Origin: Oscheius sp. JU75
Lineage: Eukaryota; Nematoda; Chromadorea; Rhabditida; Rhabditidae
Direction of reading: 5' to 3'
NCBI GenBank assembly: GCA_037178855.1
Contig: JASJZC010000005.1
Location: forward strand, 248,001-312,000
Length of the DNA stretch: 64,000 bases
Shown piece after piece: positions 34,044-44,155 of the stretch (position 1 is the first letter of the stretch; every line of letters begins with the position of its first letter). Below the pieces are notes generated by a model. It saw nothing but the letters and a program-made list of their open reading frames with translations. It ran no database searches and was not told where the DNA came from. Made by a program: the position numbers and the translations under genes.

Positions 34044-35020
34044 TTTTTTTTTATCTGAAAATAGATTGTTGCATTGGTTTCTAGCTGAAAGGAGCGATAA
34101 AACGACAGAAAATTCAATGAGAACGGAGCTGGAACGGTCTAGAAGACGAGGAAACTTTTTTTTTAGGGAAAGAGCCCGACTTCGCAAAAGCACGCAAACA
34201 TTGAATACTCAACCAATAAGTTTTCGAGCGGTAATTCAAACAGCTATTTCTGATCGTTCAACTGACCATATTTACTTCGGTTTTCTCCTATATTCCAGCC
34301 TTCTTTATCAGAATTTCTACGGGTATCAGTACCACAGTAACTTTTTTTTCCCGAATTCAGCAAATATCAAATAAAAAGAGTCGAAAGTCGGCAAAAAGCT
34401 GAACAAGATAATTCCTTCCTCGAAAAATTTGACGTTCCCGCAAACTTCCATCGTACCGGGACCCTTTTCGAACTGGAGCGCGGGAACTTGGAAGAGCCTG
34501 AGCTCTTCAGTTTCGAAGCCATTTTATCCCCTCTTTGCTTCCCATTCAGCTCCATTCTCCAATAGATTTGCTTATAAAATTGTTTAGAAATTTCAAAGTT
34601 TTGTAGCCAACAGGGTTAAATTGAAGAAATAGCACTCTATGATCTCTACAAGCTCATTCTTGAGTCTATTCCTATTTTTAGCTATTCCTGCCCTTTTCAG
34701 CCGTTATTTTTCATGATTTTCTGCCTGAATACCTTGGTTGGGGTCAATACTTGATAAAGAGGGACGTATGGATTGTAGTCAGTACATTATTGCGAAAGAA
34801 ATACCCCAACTTTGTGTTTACAAGTATCGGCTTCGATTTCTTCAGCTTTTCCCCCCTATAAAATTGGTAATGGACGATTAGGAGCAGTAAAAAGAGGCTA
34901 GATGTGCCGAAACGGGCAAACTTTTGTCATCATAACCTAAAAATCCGTCTGTGATGGTTTCCTTCTTCATTTTCTCTTGTCCCGTTTTCTCAACTTTTTT
35001 CACGAAATTATGCCTTCCAG
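34044..35020. other. Divergent promoter region between MAD2 and DNAJC2 genes
   Basis: AT-rich sequence without a recognisable gene. It must hold the promoters of both neighbours. Confidence 0.5.
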
Positions 35021-38000
35021 ATGACCGGCAAAGTGTGCGATCTCGCACTGGCGGTCTGGGGCTTCAAGCCCGAGGCCAAACGCGTCGAGGCGGCCGGAAT
35101 CTCGTACGAGTGTCGTCTCGTCTTGGATAAAATCGCCCTCAAAAGGTGCACTCTCCCCGTCTGTAGGTCCGTCTTGCAGTCAGAGCAGCCGGAAGAGGAC
35201 ACAAATGTAGCTTTTTGCCATCTTTTTTTTTCCAATAATATCCGATTCAGGGCGACAGAAGTCACCTCTTCGACACGGATGACGAGAAATACATGAAATT
35301 CCTGCTCAAATTGGACCCGAACGACACAAAAAACCAAGACCACTACAAGGTTCTTGGCTTGTCAAAGCTCAGGTGGCAGGCCACCTTTTCGGAAATCCGT
35401 ACCTGTTGTAAGTCTCATTTTCTTCTTTTTTACACTGTCTAAACTGACCTAAAAGTATTAAAAAAAATGCCGTTGTATCGAACCTGGATCACTCCAGTCA
35501 CAGTCCAGCGCTCCAACCACTTGGTTATTGGCGCAAATCGACTGAATTAGTCTAAAAATCAAAAATTTATTCCTTTCCAGACCGAGCAAAGGTCCTAAAA
35601 CACCACCCGGACAAGAAGAAGGCCAAAGGAATCGCTCTGCCCAAGGGTGAGGAGTATTTCACCTGCATAACCAAAGTAATTTGTCTATTTTGCTCTCAAA
35701 AGATCACTTTGTTTTAGGCCTATGAGCAGCTAGGCATGGATAAGGACAAGAGACGCGCATTCGACTCGATAGACCACAAATTCAACGATGCCATTCCGAA
35801 CGAGAAGTCCGTCACGCGGGAGAACTTCTTCAATGAGTTGGCACCAGTTTTTGATCTCAATGCCAGGTACATTTTGCTCTCTTCTTTAGGATAAAAAGTT
35901 GACAATTTTCCTATCCAAAATCTTCCAGATGGAGCTCCCGACAGCCAGTTCCGGGTCTCGGAGCCACAGACTCCGAGCGCAGTTACGTTGAAGACTTCTA
36001 CAACTTTTGGTTCGACTTCTCGAGTTGGCGCGAGTTCAGCTACCTCGACGAGGAGGACAAGGAGCGTGGAGAGGATCGCTACGAGCGTCGCGAGATGGAG
36101 AAGGTCAACAAGGCCGAGCGCGAACGCCGTCGGAAGGAAGAAGTCAAGCGAATTCGACGTCTTGTCGAGATGGCCTATGCCAAGGACCCGCGGATAGTCA
36201 AGTTCAAGAAGGAGGATCAAGAGGTAGGAGTTTTTCACTGAATTCTCTGACATAGCTTGGCACTGCCAAGTTAGCAGAGACCAAAAGATACTCTGAAGCA
36301 TTGTTGAGGCTTTGGAAATGTGTGAGAAATTCAATCTTTGACCCACGTCTGGATTACTTTAACTTCCTCACGAGATCTTTAATTAGTCCGGAGAGGGGCG
36401 TAGCTGTCTGGCACTCATTTGAATTCAAGTTTTCCTGTCATGAAGATATTTAAATAAGTCAGAAAGGCAGAGAGACAGTTTGAAAGTCGAGTTTTATCAA
36501 GGAGCAGCTAAAACGAGGAGCCACTCGATCAGAAGATTAGACTGGTAACAGTTATGGTTTAGAGTCGGCACAAAGAGGGAAAGTGGCTTAAAGACAGCCA
36601 GTTAGGGTAGATAGCTTTTACAAAGAACCAAGGTTGGGGAAGAGATAGTCAATCAAATAAATTGGGCTCTGAAATAGTCAAAAATGACTGAGAGATAAAG
36701 TTTTTCAAAAGCTCTAAAATTGGCAGATTCTGTTTCATGCAATTCTGCCCAAGCAAAAATGACATGTAGAAGCTCTGTTATCCCGAAATCTCTACAATCT
36801 AAAGCGCGATGGCTTCTTTGGCGGACTTTTGGATAATTGTTTGTTTGTCCGAGGCCACGAAACAACGGCGACAATATATATTGCCAGTTAGTTATTGCCA
36901 AGTAGTTAGGTGGCAAATCAATGTTGTAGTTAGAGATAAAACGAGTTGTTCTTTAAAAAAAAAAGTCACAATGTAGAACAAGGGTAGTTGGCTGCGAAGT
37001 TGCTTTTAGGCACCTTGTTTATCACTAATAGCCGCCCATTTTTAGGCCAAGGAACGCGTTAAAGAGGAGAAGAAACGTATCCAGCGCGAGAAGCAGGAGG
37101 CTATTGAGAGGGAGAAACGCGAGGCTGAGGAGGCTGTCCAGAAAAAGAAGCAGGAAGAGGAGGACCGTATTCGAGCCGAGCGCGAAATTGAGAAAAAAGC
37201 CAAAGAAGTAGCCAAAAAGGCCGCCAACGAGCAGAAGAAGCGCCTCAAAAAGATGGCTGAAGAGGCCGGTCATTGGACAGAAATTGCTCGTGAGAAGCTC
37301 GAGGAGATGGAACGCGTCGAACGGGTAGGGGTCCTATCTTTTTTCCCCGATAAAAGTTATAATTTCAGCTATGTCTTTCCCTGAAAACAGATGAAATGAA
37401 GGAGCTGTGCGATCAACTCGAGAACATGGCAGTGGCTGAGGAAATTCTGACCGTTTTGAGAGAGACAGATGTGGGTTTAAAACTTTTTAAAGGGACAGTT
37501 CGGTTGCAGAGAAACGGGGACATAACGCTCTTTTTTTTGAATTTGAGTCCCGCCACGAACTTTCCTGAATAGCCAGGCTTGTTCAATAGGTTCGGATATA
37601 CGGACAGAGACAAAGTGCAAGAAAAATAGATTGAGACAGGGCCAGAGAGCAGGCCAAAATTACCAGTTTCAGGCCGAGAAGAGCGCTGTGAAGCAGGCCA
37701 TTAAGGTGGAGGACAAGGGCAAGGAAAACGAGAAGAGCCAGTGGACGAACGAGGAAATCCAGCTTCTGATCAAGGCAGCCTCTCGAGTCTACCCGCCCGG
37801 CACCGTAGACCGCTGGATCGTCATAGCCGACTACATCAACGAGCACCGCAAGGACAAGTCGACGCCGCCGAAAACCGAGAAGCAGGTGGTCAAACAGGTA
37901 CTTTTCGTTAATTTTAACCAAAAGAGTGGCTCATTTTCAGTGCAAAGCCGTCCAGACGATGTCCGTCAAGCTGCCGGAAGCCACACAGAACAGTCTGGGG

Positions 38001-39112
38001 ACGGCACTACCCGATGAGGACAATTGGAGCTCGCAGGAGCAGAAACAGCTCGAGGACGCGCTGAAAAAGTACCCGGCATCGGATCCGGACCGATGGGATA
38101 AGGTGGGTATTCGAACTTGCTTTGTATTGTTTTGACCAGCCTTTCGCCTTTTGTTTTGCTCTGGCGGCTACGCTGATTCGTAGTAGCAAAAAACTTCCCG
38201 TGTCTTCACTGCGACAAAATCAAAGTTCTAAAGCATAGACCTCGAAGTTGTCTTGTCACCCAAGATTGGCAAGCAGTCGGCTTCGTCGTCGGCAGTTTTA
38301 TTGAGCAAGGAACAAAAACTCCTCAAGAAGCAAAAGCAATTACTTTCTTTTTACAATATTAGCAAATTAATTAAAATTAAGTCCACAAACATTGACAAGT
38401 GTTATCCCAGATTAGAGTTGACTTGTGTTGCAGAAGCCTCTTGAAAATTGTAAAGATAAGATAACTTTTTCTTAAACAAAATCTATTTTTCGCCAAAAAA
38501 ACTCTGGTTTTTGAATCCAGCCTGTCTCATATTGACCAAACTAGCTGGAATTTTAGGAATCCTTTGGTCCTGGAACTTTTGGTGATTAGCAACAGACATG
38601 TGCGCGTGGACCGGATGAGGCCGGTGCGGTCCGAATCAGCGCACCTAATCGCACTTTTCGGGAGTGAAGACTACTTTTATTAATTTTTCGATGTTCGGCA
38701 AAGTTGTAAAAGTTTTCGTGATCTACAACTTTGCAGAACATCGCAAAGCCAGCCGAAAAATTTATCATACACCCGAAACGAAAAAGGCAGCCAGGTTGAA
38801 TTTTTTCAAGGAAGCCTCCCGAAGCTTCATAATTTGTAGTGTTGTATGCCAACAAATGAGATCATTTGCTAACCCTCTATCTTCGAGTAGAGAATCCCTT
38901 ATAGAGCCCCAAAAAATGCAACTTTGTCTATGGGCAAACAGCCCGCAAATGTCACAGTATACCCCCAGGGCCTTTTTAATTTGATTCCCAAAAAGAGAGC
39001 GTCGAATAACAATCAGAAATTGCAGATTTCTACAGACATCGGGACCAAGTCGAAAAAGGCCTGCATTCGTCGCTTCAAGCACCTTGTCCAGATGGTCAAG
39101 AACAAGAAATAG
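35021..39112 (+). CDS. dnj-11: Ribosome-associated J-domain/SANT protein DNAJC2 (zuotin, MPP11)
   Basis: Ten exons: 35021-35206, 35251-35407, 35581-35675, 35718-35866, 35929-36223, 37046-37324, 37369-37470, 37673-37897, 37941-38102, 39026-39112, 578 residues (human 621). The J domain begins [13 protein letters not shown] and carries HPD in [11 protein letters not shown] (about residue 122). The zuotin homology segment includes [20 protein letters not shown] long charged, coiled helix follows ([19 protein letters not shown]). Two SANT/Myb-like domains close the protein ([15 protein letters not shown] and [15 protein letters not shown]). DNAJC2 is the J-protein of the ribosome-associated complex, stimulating Hsp70 at the exit tunnel, and it also has chromatin roles. 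The ATG directly follows TTCCAG. Introns hold a tRNA-like element and foldback repeats. Confidence 0.95.
35468..35535 (-). repeat. tRNA-like element in DNAJC2 intron
   Basis: The minus strand shows CCAAGTGGTTGGAGCGC (A-box) and CCAGGTTCGATAC (B-box). Acceptor pairing GCCA/.GGC is partial. It is antisense to the host gene and fills much of the 173 bp intron. Confidence 0.45.
36224..37045 (+). other. DNAJC2 intron
   Basis: 822 bp with no recognisable exon or repeat beyond a short poly-A run near 36955. Confidence 0.5.
38262..38455. repeat. Dispersed repeat family B, copy 1
   Basis: It is homologous to 43270-43535. Shared blocks include GTTTTATTGAGC, ATTCTTTTTACAAT-like sequence, ATCCCAGATTAGAGTTGACT and AAATTGTAAAGATA. 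Confidence 0.65.
38597..38765. repeat. Foldback-containing repeat family C, copy 1
   Basis: It is homologous to 39585-39750: GGATGAGGCCGGTGCGGTCC, AATCGCACTTTTC, then a foldback (GCAAAGTTGTA against TCTACAACTTTGC) and CATCGCAAAGCC.GCCGAAAAAT. Confidence 0.65.
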
Positions 39113-39328
39113 GCTCCCTGTGTCTCTAGTTTTCATGACTAGTCTTTCTCTCTCTCCCCGTACCATCTCACCAGGCATACGATTTGTTGATTTTATCCAA
39201 AATCTTGGTTATATGAATTGTTATTTTTGAGGGCCGATTCCTATCACATATTTACGGGGAGAACAGGTTCTAGTCGCGGCAGGTATCGACTCTTCTTGGA
39301 CGTCGATACCCCATTTCTTGGCCGAAAA

Positions 39329-41139
39329 ATGTCATTTCGGGTCCGTTTCTCGCAGGATCGACCCGATATTGCGTATGTGCCGAGTCAGAAGAAGACGAGC
39401 AGCCATGTCGAAGACATCTTCGCCCTCCCAATGCCCCCGTTTCACCAGGAGAAAAACTTTGAGATGGATATTCACACGGCCGCCAGCATTGGGGAGACCA
39501 ATATCATCAAGGTTCGGTTCTTTTTTTGGTATTTTTAATTTCCCTGATTCAAAATCTAGAAATTGACATGACATGCAGGCAAGTGCGCACAGACCGCGTG
39601 AGGCCGGTCCGGTCCGAATTTCACACCAACACTGAAAATCGCACTTTTCAGGGTGAAGACGACATTTTTTAATTTTTTGGATGTTCTGCAAAGTTGTAGA
39701 ACATTTTGAGATTTACAACTTTGCAGGATATCGCAAAGCCGAAAAATGCATCCTCGATGGGAGCCGCGTTGTATTTTGGACCGGAGCGGAACGCAGGGGC
39801 GCTGAGCTCTGGACGCGCAGGCCTGATGACAGGAATATGTCTTTCATGAACAGATGACTTGATCCAAGTGGAAGTTGGTTTTGTTTCGTAGTCGGAGCGC
39901 TAACCGACTGAGCTATGGGTGCAAAGGCAGCACCCATATTCCCCGGGATACATGAACACATGAGTTCATGAAAAGTTATAGATAATCTCTATGCAGATCC
40001 TCCTCCAATCCGGCGTCTCTGTCAACAAGGCCAATCGCAGTGGCTGGACGCCACTGCTCTATGCAGCTTACTTGGGACACGCCGAGACCTGTAATGTTCT
40101 TCTGGACAATGGGGCTCAGGTAGATGCGAGAAACTCTCTCGGACAGACGGCACTGATGTTGGCATCAGCCTGTGGAAACTTGCCAGTTGTAAAAATTCTA
40201 TTGAGTAAGGGAGCTAGTGGTCGGAGAGCAGACAAAGAGGGGAGGCAGCCGCTTCATTATGCGGCTAGTTGCTGTCAGAATGTGGTGAGTCTCTATCCCT
40301 GTCCCTATCCCGAAATCACCATCTTCAGGTAGTCGACCACCTCCTCCAATTCTCGTCTGACTTCGATCCCAATGCTCTCGACAGCCAGGGGATGACACCC
40401 GTTCTCGAGGCCTGTCAGGCAGCTCATGAGCTCACCCTGACCTCTCTGCTAGAAAAAGGAGGCGACCCTTTCATCAAGAATGCCAGAGGTGAAGACGGTG
40501 AAGGGTTGGCGACTGAAGCCCCAAGAATCATTCAGCTGATCAAGAGTTGCAAAAAAAAGGATCCGATGGGACAAGGTGAGTCGAGAGAACTGGACTGAAT
40601 CTACCTGATTCAGACAGTAAGTCGTGTCCAGATACACTGGCAGATCTGATGGAGGCAATGAACTTGGAACGGTACTTGCCTCGGTTTGAACAGGAACACA
40701 TTGACCTGAGGCTGTTCTTCTCCTTGACGGACAAGGTGAGAGAGTGGCAGTGATAGTGACAGAATTCAGGACCTGGAAGAAATGGGTGTGGCCTACGGTC
40801 CCAAGAAGAGAATGCTGGCCGTAATTGACCGTTACCGGAACACAGGAGTCATTCAGGTCGACATGCCATTGCCGTCAGCTCCCCCAGCCTATACTGACCT
40901 CGTTTCCGAGGTTTCTTGTCCCAAAACACTTCGTAACAGTCATAGTTTAGGGGAGAGTCATCCCGAACCCGGATCCCAGTCAGGCAATGTCCAGGAGCAT
41001 TCTAGAGTCCACTCAGTTTCTGGCCTTGGAAGCAATCGAAGCATTGGGACAGGATGAGACGTCCGAAAGGCTAAGACCACTCCTGACTGGGATCAAGGAC
41101 GGTCTGCAACAGGTTCTAGCCAGGATTAGTAGGGTTTGA
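39329..41139 (+). CDS. Ankyrin-repeat and SAM-domain protein (ANKS3-like)
   Basis: Six exons: 39329-39511, 39997-40284, 40329-40575, 40614-40735, 40770-40910, 40951-41139, 389 residues. Ankyrin repeats span about residues 50-215 (NRSGWTPLLYAAYLGHAET, LGQTALMLASACGNLPVVK, EGRQPLHYAASC, SQGMTPVLEACQAAHEL). A SAM domain follows (ADLMEAMNLERYLPRFEQEH, then LRLFFSLTDKDLEEMGVAY and GPKKRMLAVI). The C-terminal tail has an APPAY motif and a helical LEALGQDETSERLRPLL-type region. In vertebrates ANKS3 works with ANKS6 and BICC1 in cilia and RNA regulation, which can only be inferred here. Three introns are just 34, 38 and 40 bp. The gene lies 216 bp after DNAJC2 on the same strand. Confidence 0.88.
39585..39750. 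repeat. Foldback-containing repeat family C, copy 2
   Basis: It is similar to 38597-38765. The foldback arms are TTCTGCAAAGTTGTAGA-like and TTACAACTTTGCAGG-like. Confidence 0.65.
39851..39922 (-). repeat. tRNA-like element in ANKS3-like intron
   Basis: The minus strand reads CATAGCTCAGTCGGTTAGCG, CTCCGACTACGAAAC and then a diverged 3' half without a good B-box. It has the same A-box and anticodon region as the element at 20835. Confidence 0.45.
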
Positions 41140-41313
41140 ATAAATTATTGAATTAGTAGGGATTGAATGTTTTCTGCGTGTTCGAAAGATATAAACTTCT
41201 GAAAGTGAACCGCCTTAATCATTGACCATTATTCTTTGCAAACATCATAAATTGGAAGTCGTTAAAAGGTGGTTTATCAGTCTTTATCAGTTTTTTGGCA
41301 TCTCTACGGCGAT

Positions 41314-42055
41314 ATGGATTATCCGCTTCCAATCCTATGCTCGCTGGTGAGTTTGTTTCAGAGAACGGAGATAGAGAGACTAGTTCAGGTCAAGAACTCT
41401 CCAAGTGATGAGTTTGGCTTCAGTCTTCGCGTTGATAAAGGTCGTGGACACTTTATCGGAGCCATCGTCGCTGGCAGTATTGGGCAACGTGCTGGTCTAC
41501 GCCTCAAACAGCGAATTGTCGGCATCAATGGCACCCTGACATACCCTAGCACTCCACACAGCGAAATCGTATATTTACTGAAACAATTTCGCATGTCGTT
41601 ACATCTTCTCCTTGCTTCAGAAGACGTCGATCGTTGGCACAGGGAACACCAAGAGGCGTACAGCTTCAAGAAGGCCATTAAAAAAAAGAGACAGGGAGAT
41701 TTTGTACATGTTAGATTTCAGAGAAGTTTTCCAGATAGACCCAAGCTGCAGCTCCGTAACCATAGGACGCATTCCGCTCAACGAGCAGATACCATCTGCT
41801 CCTCCCGCCTATGATGAGCTCTTTCTTGAAGTTTGTCATGTGCTAATTGAGCCAACAATAACTAGGGTTTAGGAGAGAGTCAACGCTGGTCCTAGTCAAG
41901 GAACGTCGACAGGCTGCCTAGAGTCCACACGGCTACTGGCTCTGGAAGCAATCAATGCTTTGGGACAAGATCAGACGTCTGAAAGGTTGAGGCCACTCCT
42001 GACAGGAATTCGTGACAATCTTGAACACATTCTAGCCAGTATTAAGAGACTCTGA
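41314..42055 (+). CDS. PDZ-domain protein sharing the ANKS3-like C-terminal tail
   Basis: Three exons, 41314-41657, 41722-41830 and 41873-42055, give about 211 residues. A PDZ domain spans about residues 23-110: the carboxylate-binding loop is in SDEFGFSLRVDKG, then IGAIVAGSIGQRAGLRL and IVGINGTL. The tail (IPSAPPAYDELF, ALEAINALGQDQTSERLRPL) is plainly homologous to the tail of the ANKS3-like protein just upstream (LPSAPPAYTDL, ALEAIEALGQDETSERLRPL), with the intron at the same point. So this gene is a partial duplicate fused to, or retaining, a PDZ domain. PDZ domains bind C-terminal peptides of partners; the partner is unknown. It lies 174 bp after its paralogue on the same strand. The start codon is uncertain. 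Confidence 0.75.
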
Positions 42056-42237
42056 ATGAATTTTTGTACTTGCCACAAGTTTGAACAGTCAATGTGATTC
42101 AGAACAGAGAAGGGAGAAGTTTTCGTTTTCTCCGAAGTCTTCAACAGTTTGTTGTCACTCTCATCTGATGCCTTCTGTCTCGTCTTCTCCTTCTGTTTCT
42201 CACCCTGTACTCTATACTCCGCCACGGTATAAAAGAC

Positions 42238-43994
42238 ATGAGCGAATTTGTGACAGAACCCGTCCATCCTCTTCGTTATGTTGATTCTATCCAGAAAGGT
42301 AGGTATGCATATATTATTTCTGTCATCAGAACAGCGGAGATACGAATGTCCTTCTCGCCGCTCTCGGTCTGGGCCAGTCCAAGAGCGGCTAGTTCATCCA
42401 GAAGGGTCATGAGATTGAAGAAGGGGGCGCTGAAAGAATAACAGCGAAAATGAAAGGAGCCTACCTCTTGACCGACTATTGTATCCCAGAAGTAGAGAAC
42501 ACTGGCCAGAGGATACCTTCAAACCAAATTATTCTATAGAGTTGGGTGATGGTCGAGACAACTTCCTGAAAGATTGTTCACTATCTCCTGTCTCTCTGTC
42601 CATCTAACGTCGAAACAATCCGTTACGATTTGCCTTCATCCGTTTTTCATTGCCACGGAGTACATTTACTGCTATAACGGACCTTTAGTGATTTTGTGTA
42701 CTCTTCTTATATCATGTATGGGGACAGTTCAAACTTTTCCAGGTTAACGAATGGAATGTTTATCACGACGTTCAGATTTTTTATGGTTTCAGTAAGTTAT
42801 GCTGAGATAGACAGTGAGAAGAGGGGCAACGAGACAGACAGCCACCGAAAAATTGAACTTTCAGCGCATCATGATAGGCTTTTTGATTATCGTCGTGTAC
42901 TATCCGTGTGGTCAGTAATTTTCGTCCCGCGCAACTTCTCGTGGTCGTATTTCTTGAACCCTTTGAGTAAAAACGGTCAATGGGGTGCCAAAAGAAAGCC
43001 TGAATCAATCCCGATTTGATGCCGTAAAAACATGTATGGGCACAGTTGGAACTTTCCGGGCGCAGTCGATCGCAAAAATCCGCACCGTTGAAAATCAAGG
43101 TTTAGGGAGAATTTCGAGGTGTTTAAAAAAACTGACAGCGCAATTTTTAGCCCTTGATGAGTAACTTTACCAGTCGAGACCGAATTGGGAAAAACGGAAG
43201 ACGTTGTCGAAAACAACACAATCAGAGCTTTCGAAAGCATTTTAAATCTCAATAGATTCAATAGAAACCAGTCGGCTATGTCGCCTGATCGGCGGTTTTA
43301 TTGAGCTCCGAGTCGTCCATTGCCAGGAAACTCTCCAAGGAGTTAAAGCAATAACATTCTTTTTACAATTATAGCAATCAAAACAGTAGTTTGCTAACTC
43401 AAAAAACTTTCTTCTTGCATTAGCTTGACTTGTATTGACAGAAAATGTCCACAAACCTTGTCAAATTTTATCCCAGATTAGAGTTGACTTGTGTCGCAGA
43501 CGGACGCCTCTTGCAAATTGTAAAGATAGGATATTTCGAGGAACGAGTCTCGCAAAGTTGGAAAGGTGCGCCTGCATCCAAAGAGGCAGTAACATGCTAT
43601 CATGGGTGGAAAAACTAACTTTCTCCATTGTGGTTTTTTTGGACTATATGTACTAATTATACAGCATCACTGGAATTGCGCAGTTAGCCACAGAAGCCAT
43701 AAATGAACTTATGACCGGTAGTTTCTATAGTGGACGAACTCGTGCCTCATCAGTCTGTAGCCATTTAGTAGGTCACTCGGTTGAAGCTTCAAAACTAGAG
43801 TGAAGAGAGACCAAGAGACAGTGAGACAGAGAAAAAACTCATCAATTTTTCCTCTTCTTGTCGTTCTTGTACGCTGCTGTAGTTTGTCTACTGGACACAG
43901 TAGTTCAGACAATTCGAGTAGCGTTACTGTCTCCATTTCCATGAGTGACAGTAGCCAAGAAAAGATCCAAGCTATCAGGAAGACTATCATCTAG
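42238..43994 (+). CDS. Unrecognised serine-rich protein, tentative four-exon model
   Basis: Proposed exons 42238-42298, 42330-42405, 43665-43799 and 43883-43994 join in phase to 127 residues: MSEFVTEPVHPLRYVDSIQK at the start, then an Arg-rich part (RRSRSGPVQERLVHPEG), a helical part (IAQLATEAINELMTG), and a Ser-rich end (SSSDNSSSVTVSISMSDSS) closing in KIQAIRKTII. I do not recognise it. Support is limited to phase and splice signals; the donor at 42406 (GTCATG) is poor. It is the fourth gene in a same-strand row, 182 bp after the PDZ gene. The 1.26 kb second intron contains dispersed repeat family B. Confidence 0.35.
43270..43535. repeat. Dispersed repeat family B, copy 2
   Basis: It is homologous to 38262-38455, with about 70 bp of extra internal sequence. 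Confidence 0.65.
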
Positions 43995-44155
43995 ACGACT
44001 ACAATTGTGTTCTGACTCTGACGCCTCCAATTATGGATAAGACTTTATTAAAACAAAAAAGGAGAAAGCTTGCATAAATATAGACGAGTTTAGGAGTAAG
44101 TGTATGAGGCAGTGATCTTATTTTGACAACTTGGAGATTCTTCTAGAGAAGTTAT

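Noticed and set aside
34374..34555. Ser/Lys-rich minus-strand frame between MAD2 and DNAJC2
   Set aside because: Short, AT-rich surroundings, no splice or domain support; position suggests promoter DNA.
42228..42236. TATA-like GTATAAAAG directly before the ATG at 42238
   Set aside because: It is two bases from the start codon, far too close to direct transcription of that ATG; probably chance.
42465..42565. Minus-strand segment (EVVSTITQLYRIIWFE) with an acceptor-like site
   Set aside because: The frames after it stop or fail to join 42430-42280 in phase, and it lies in an intron of the better-supported + strand model.
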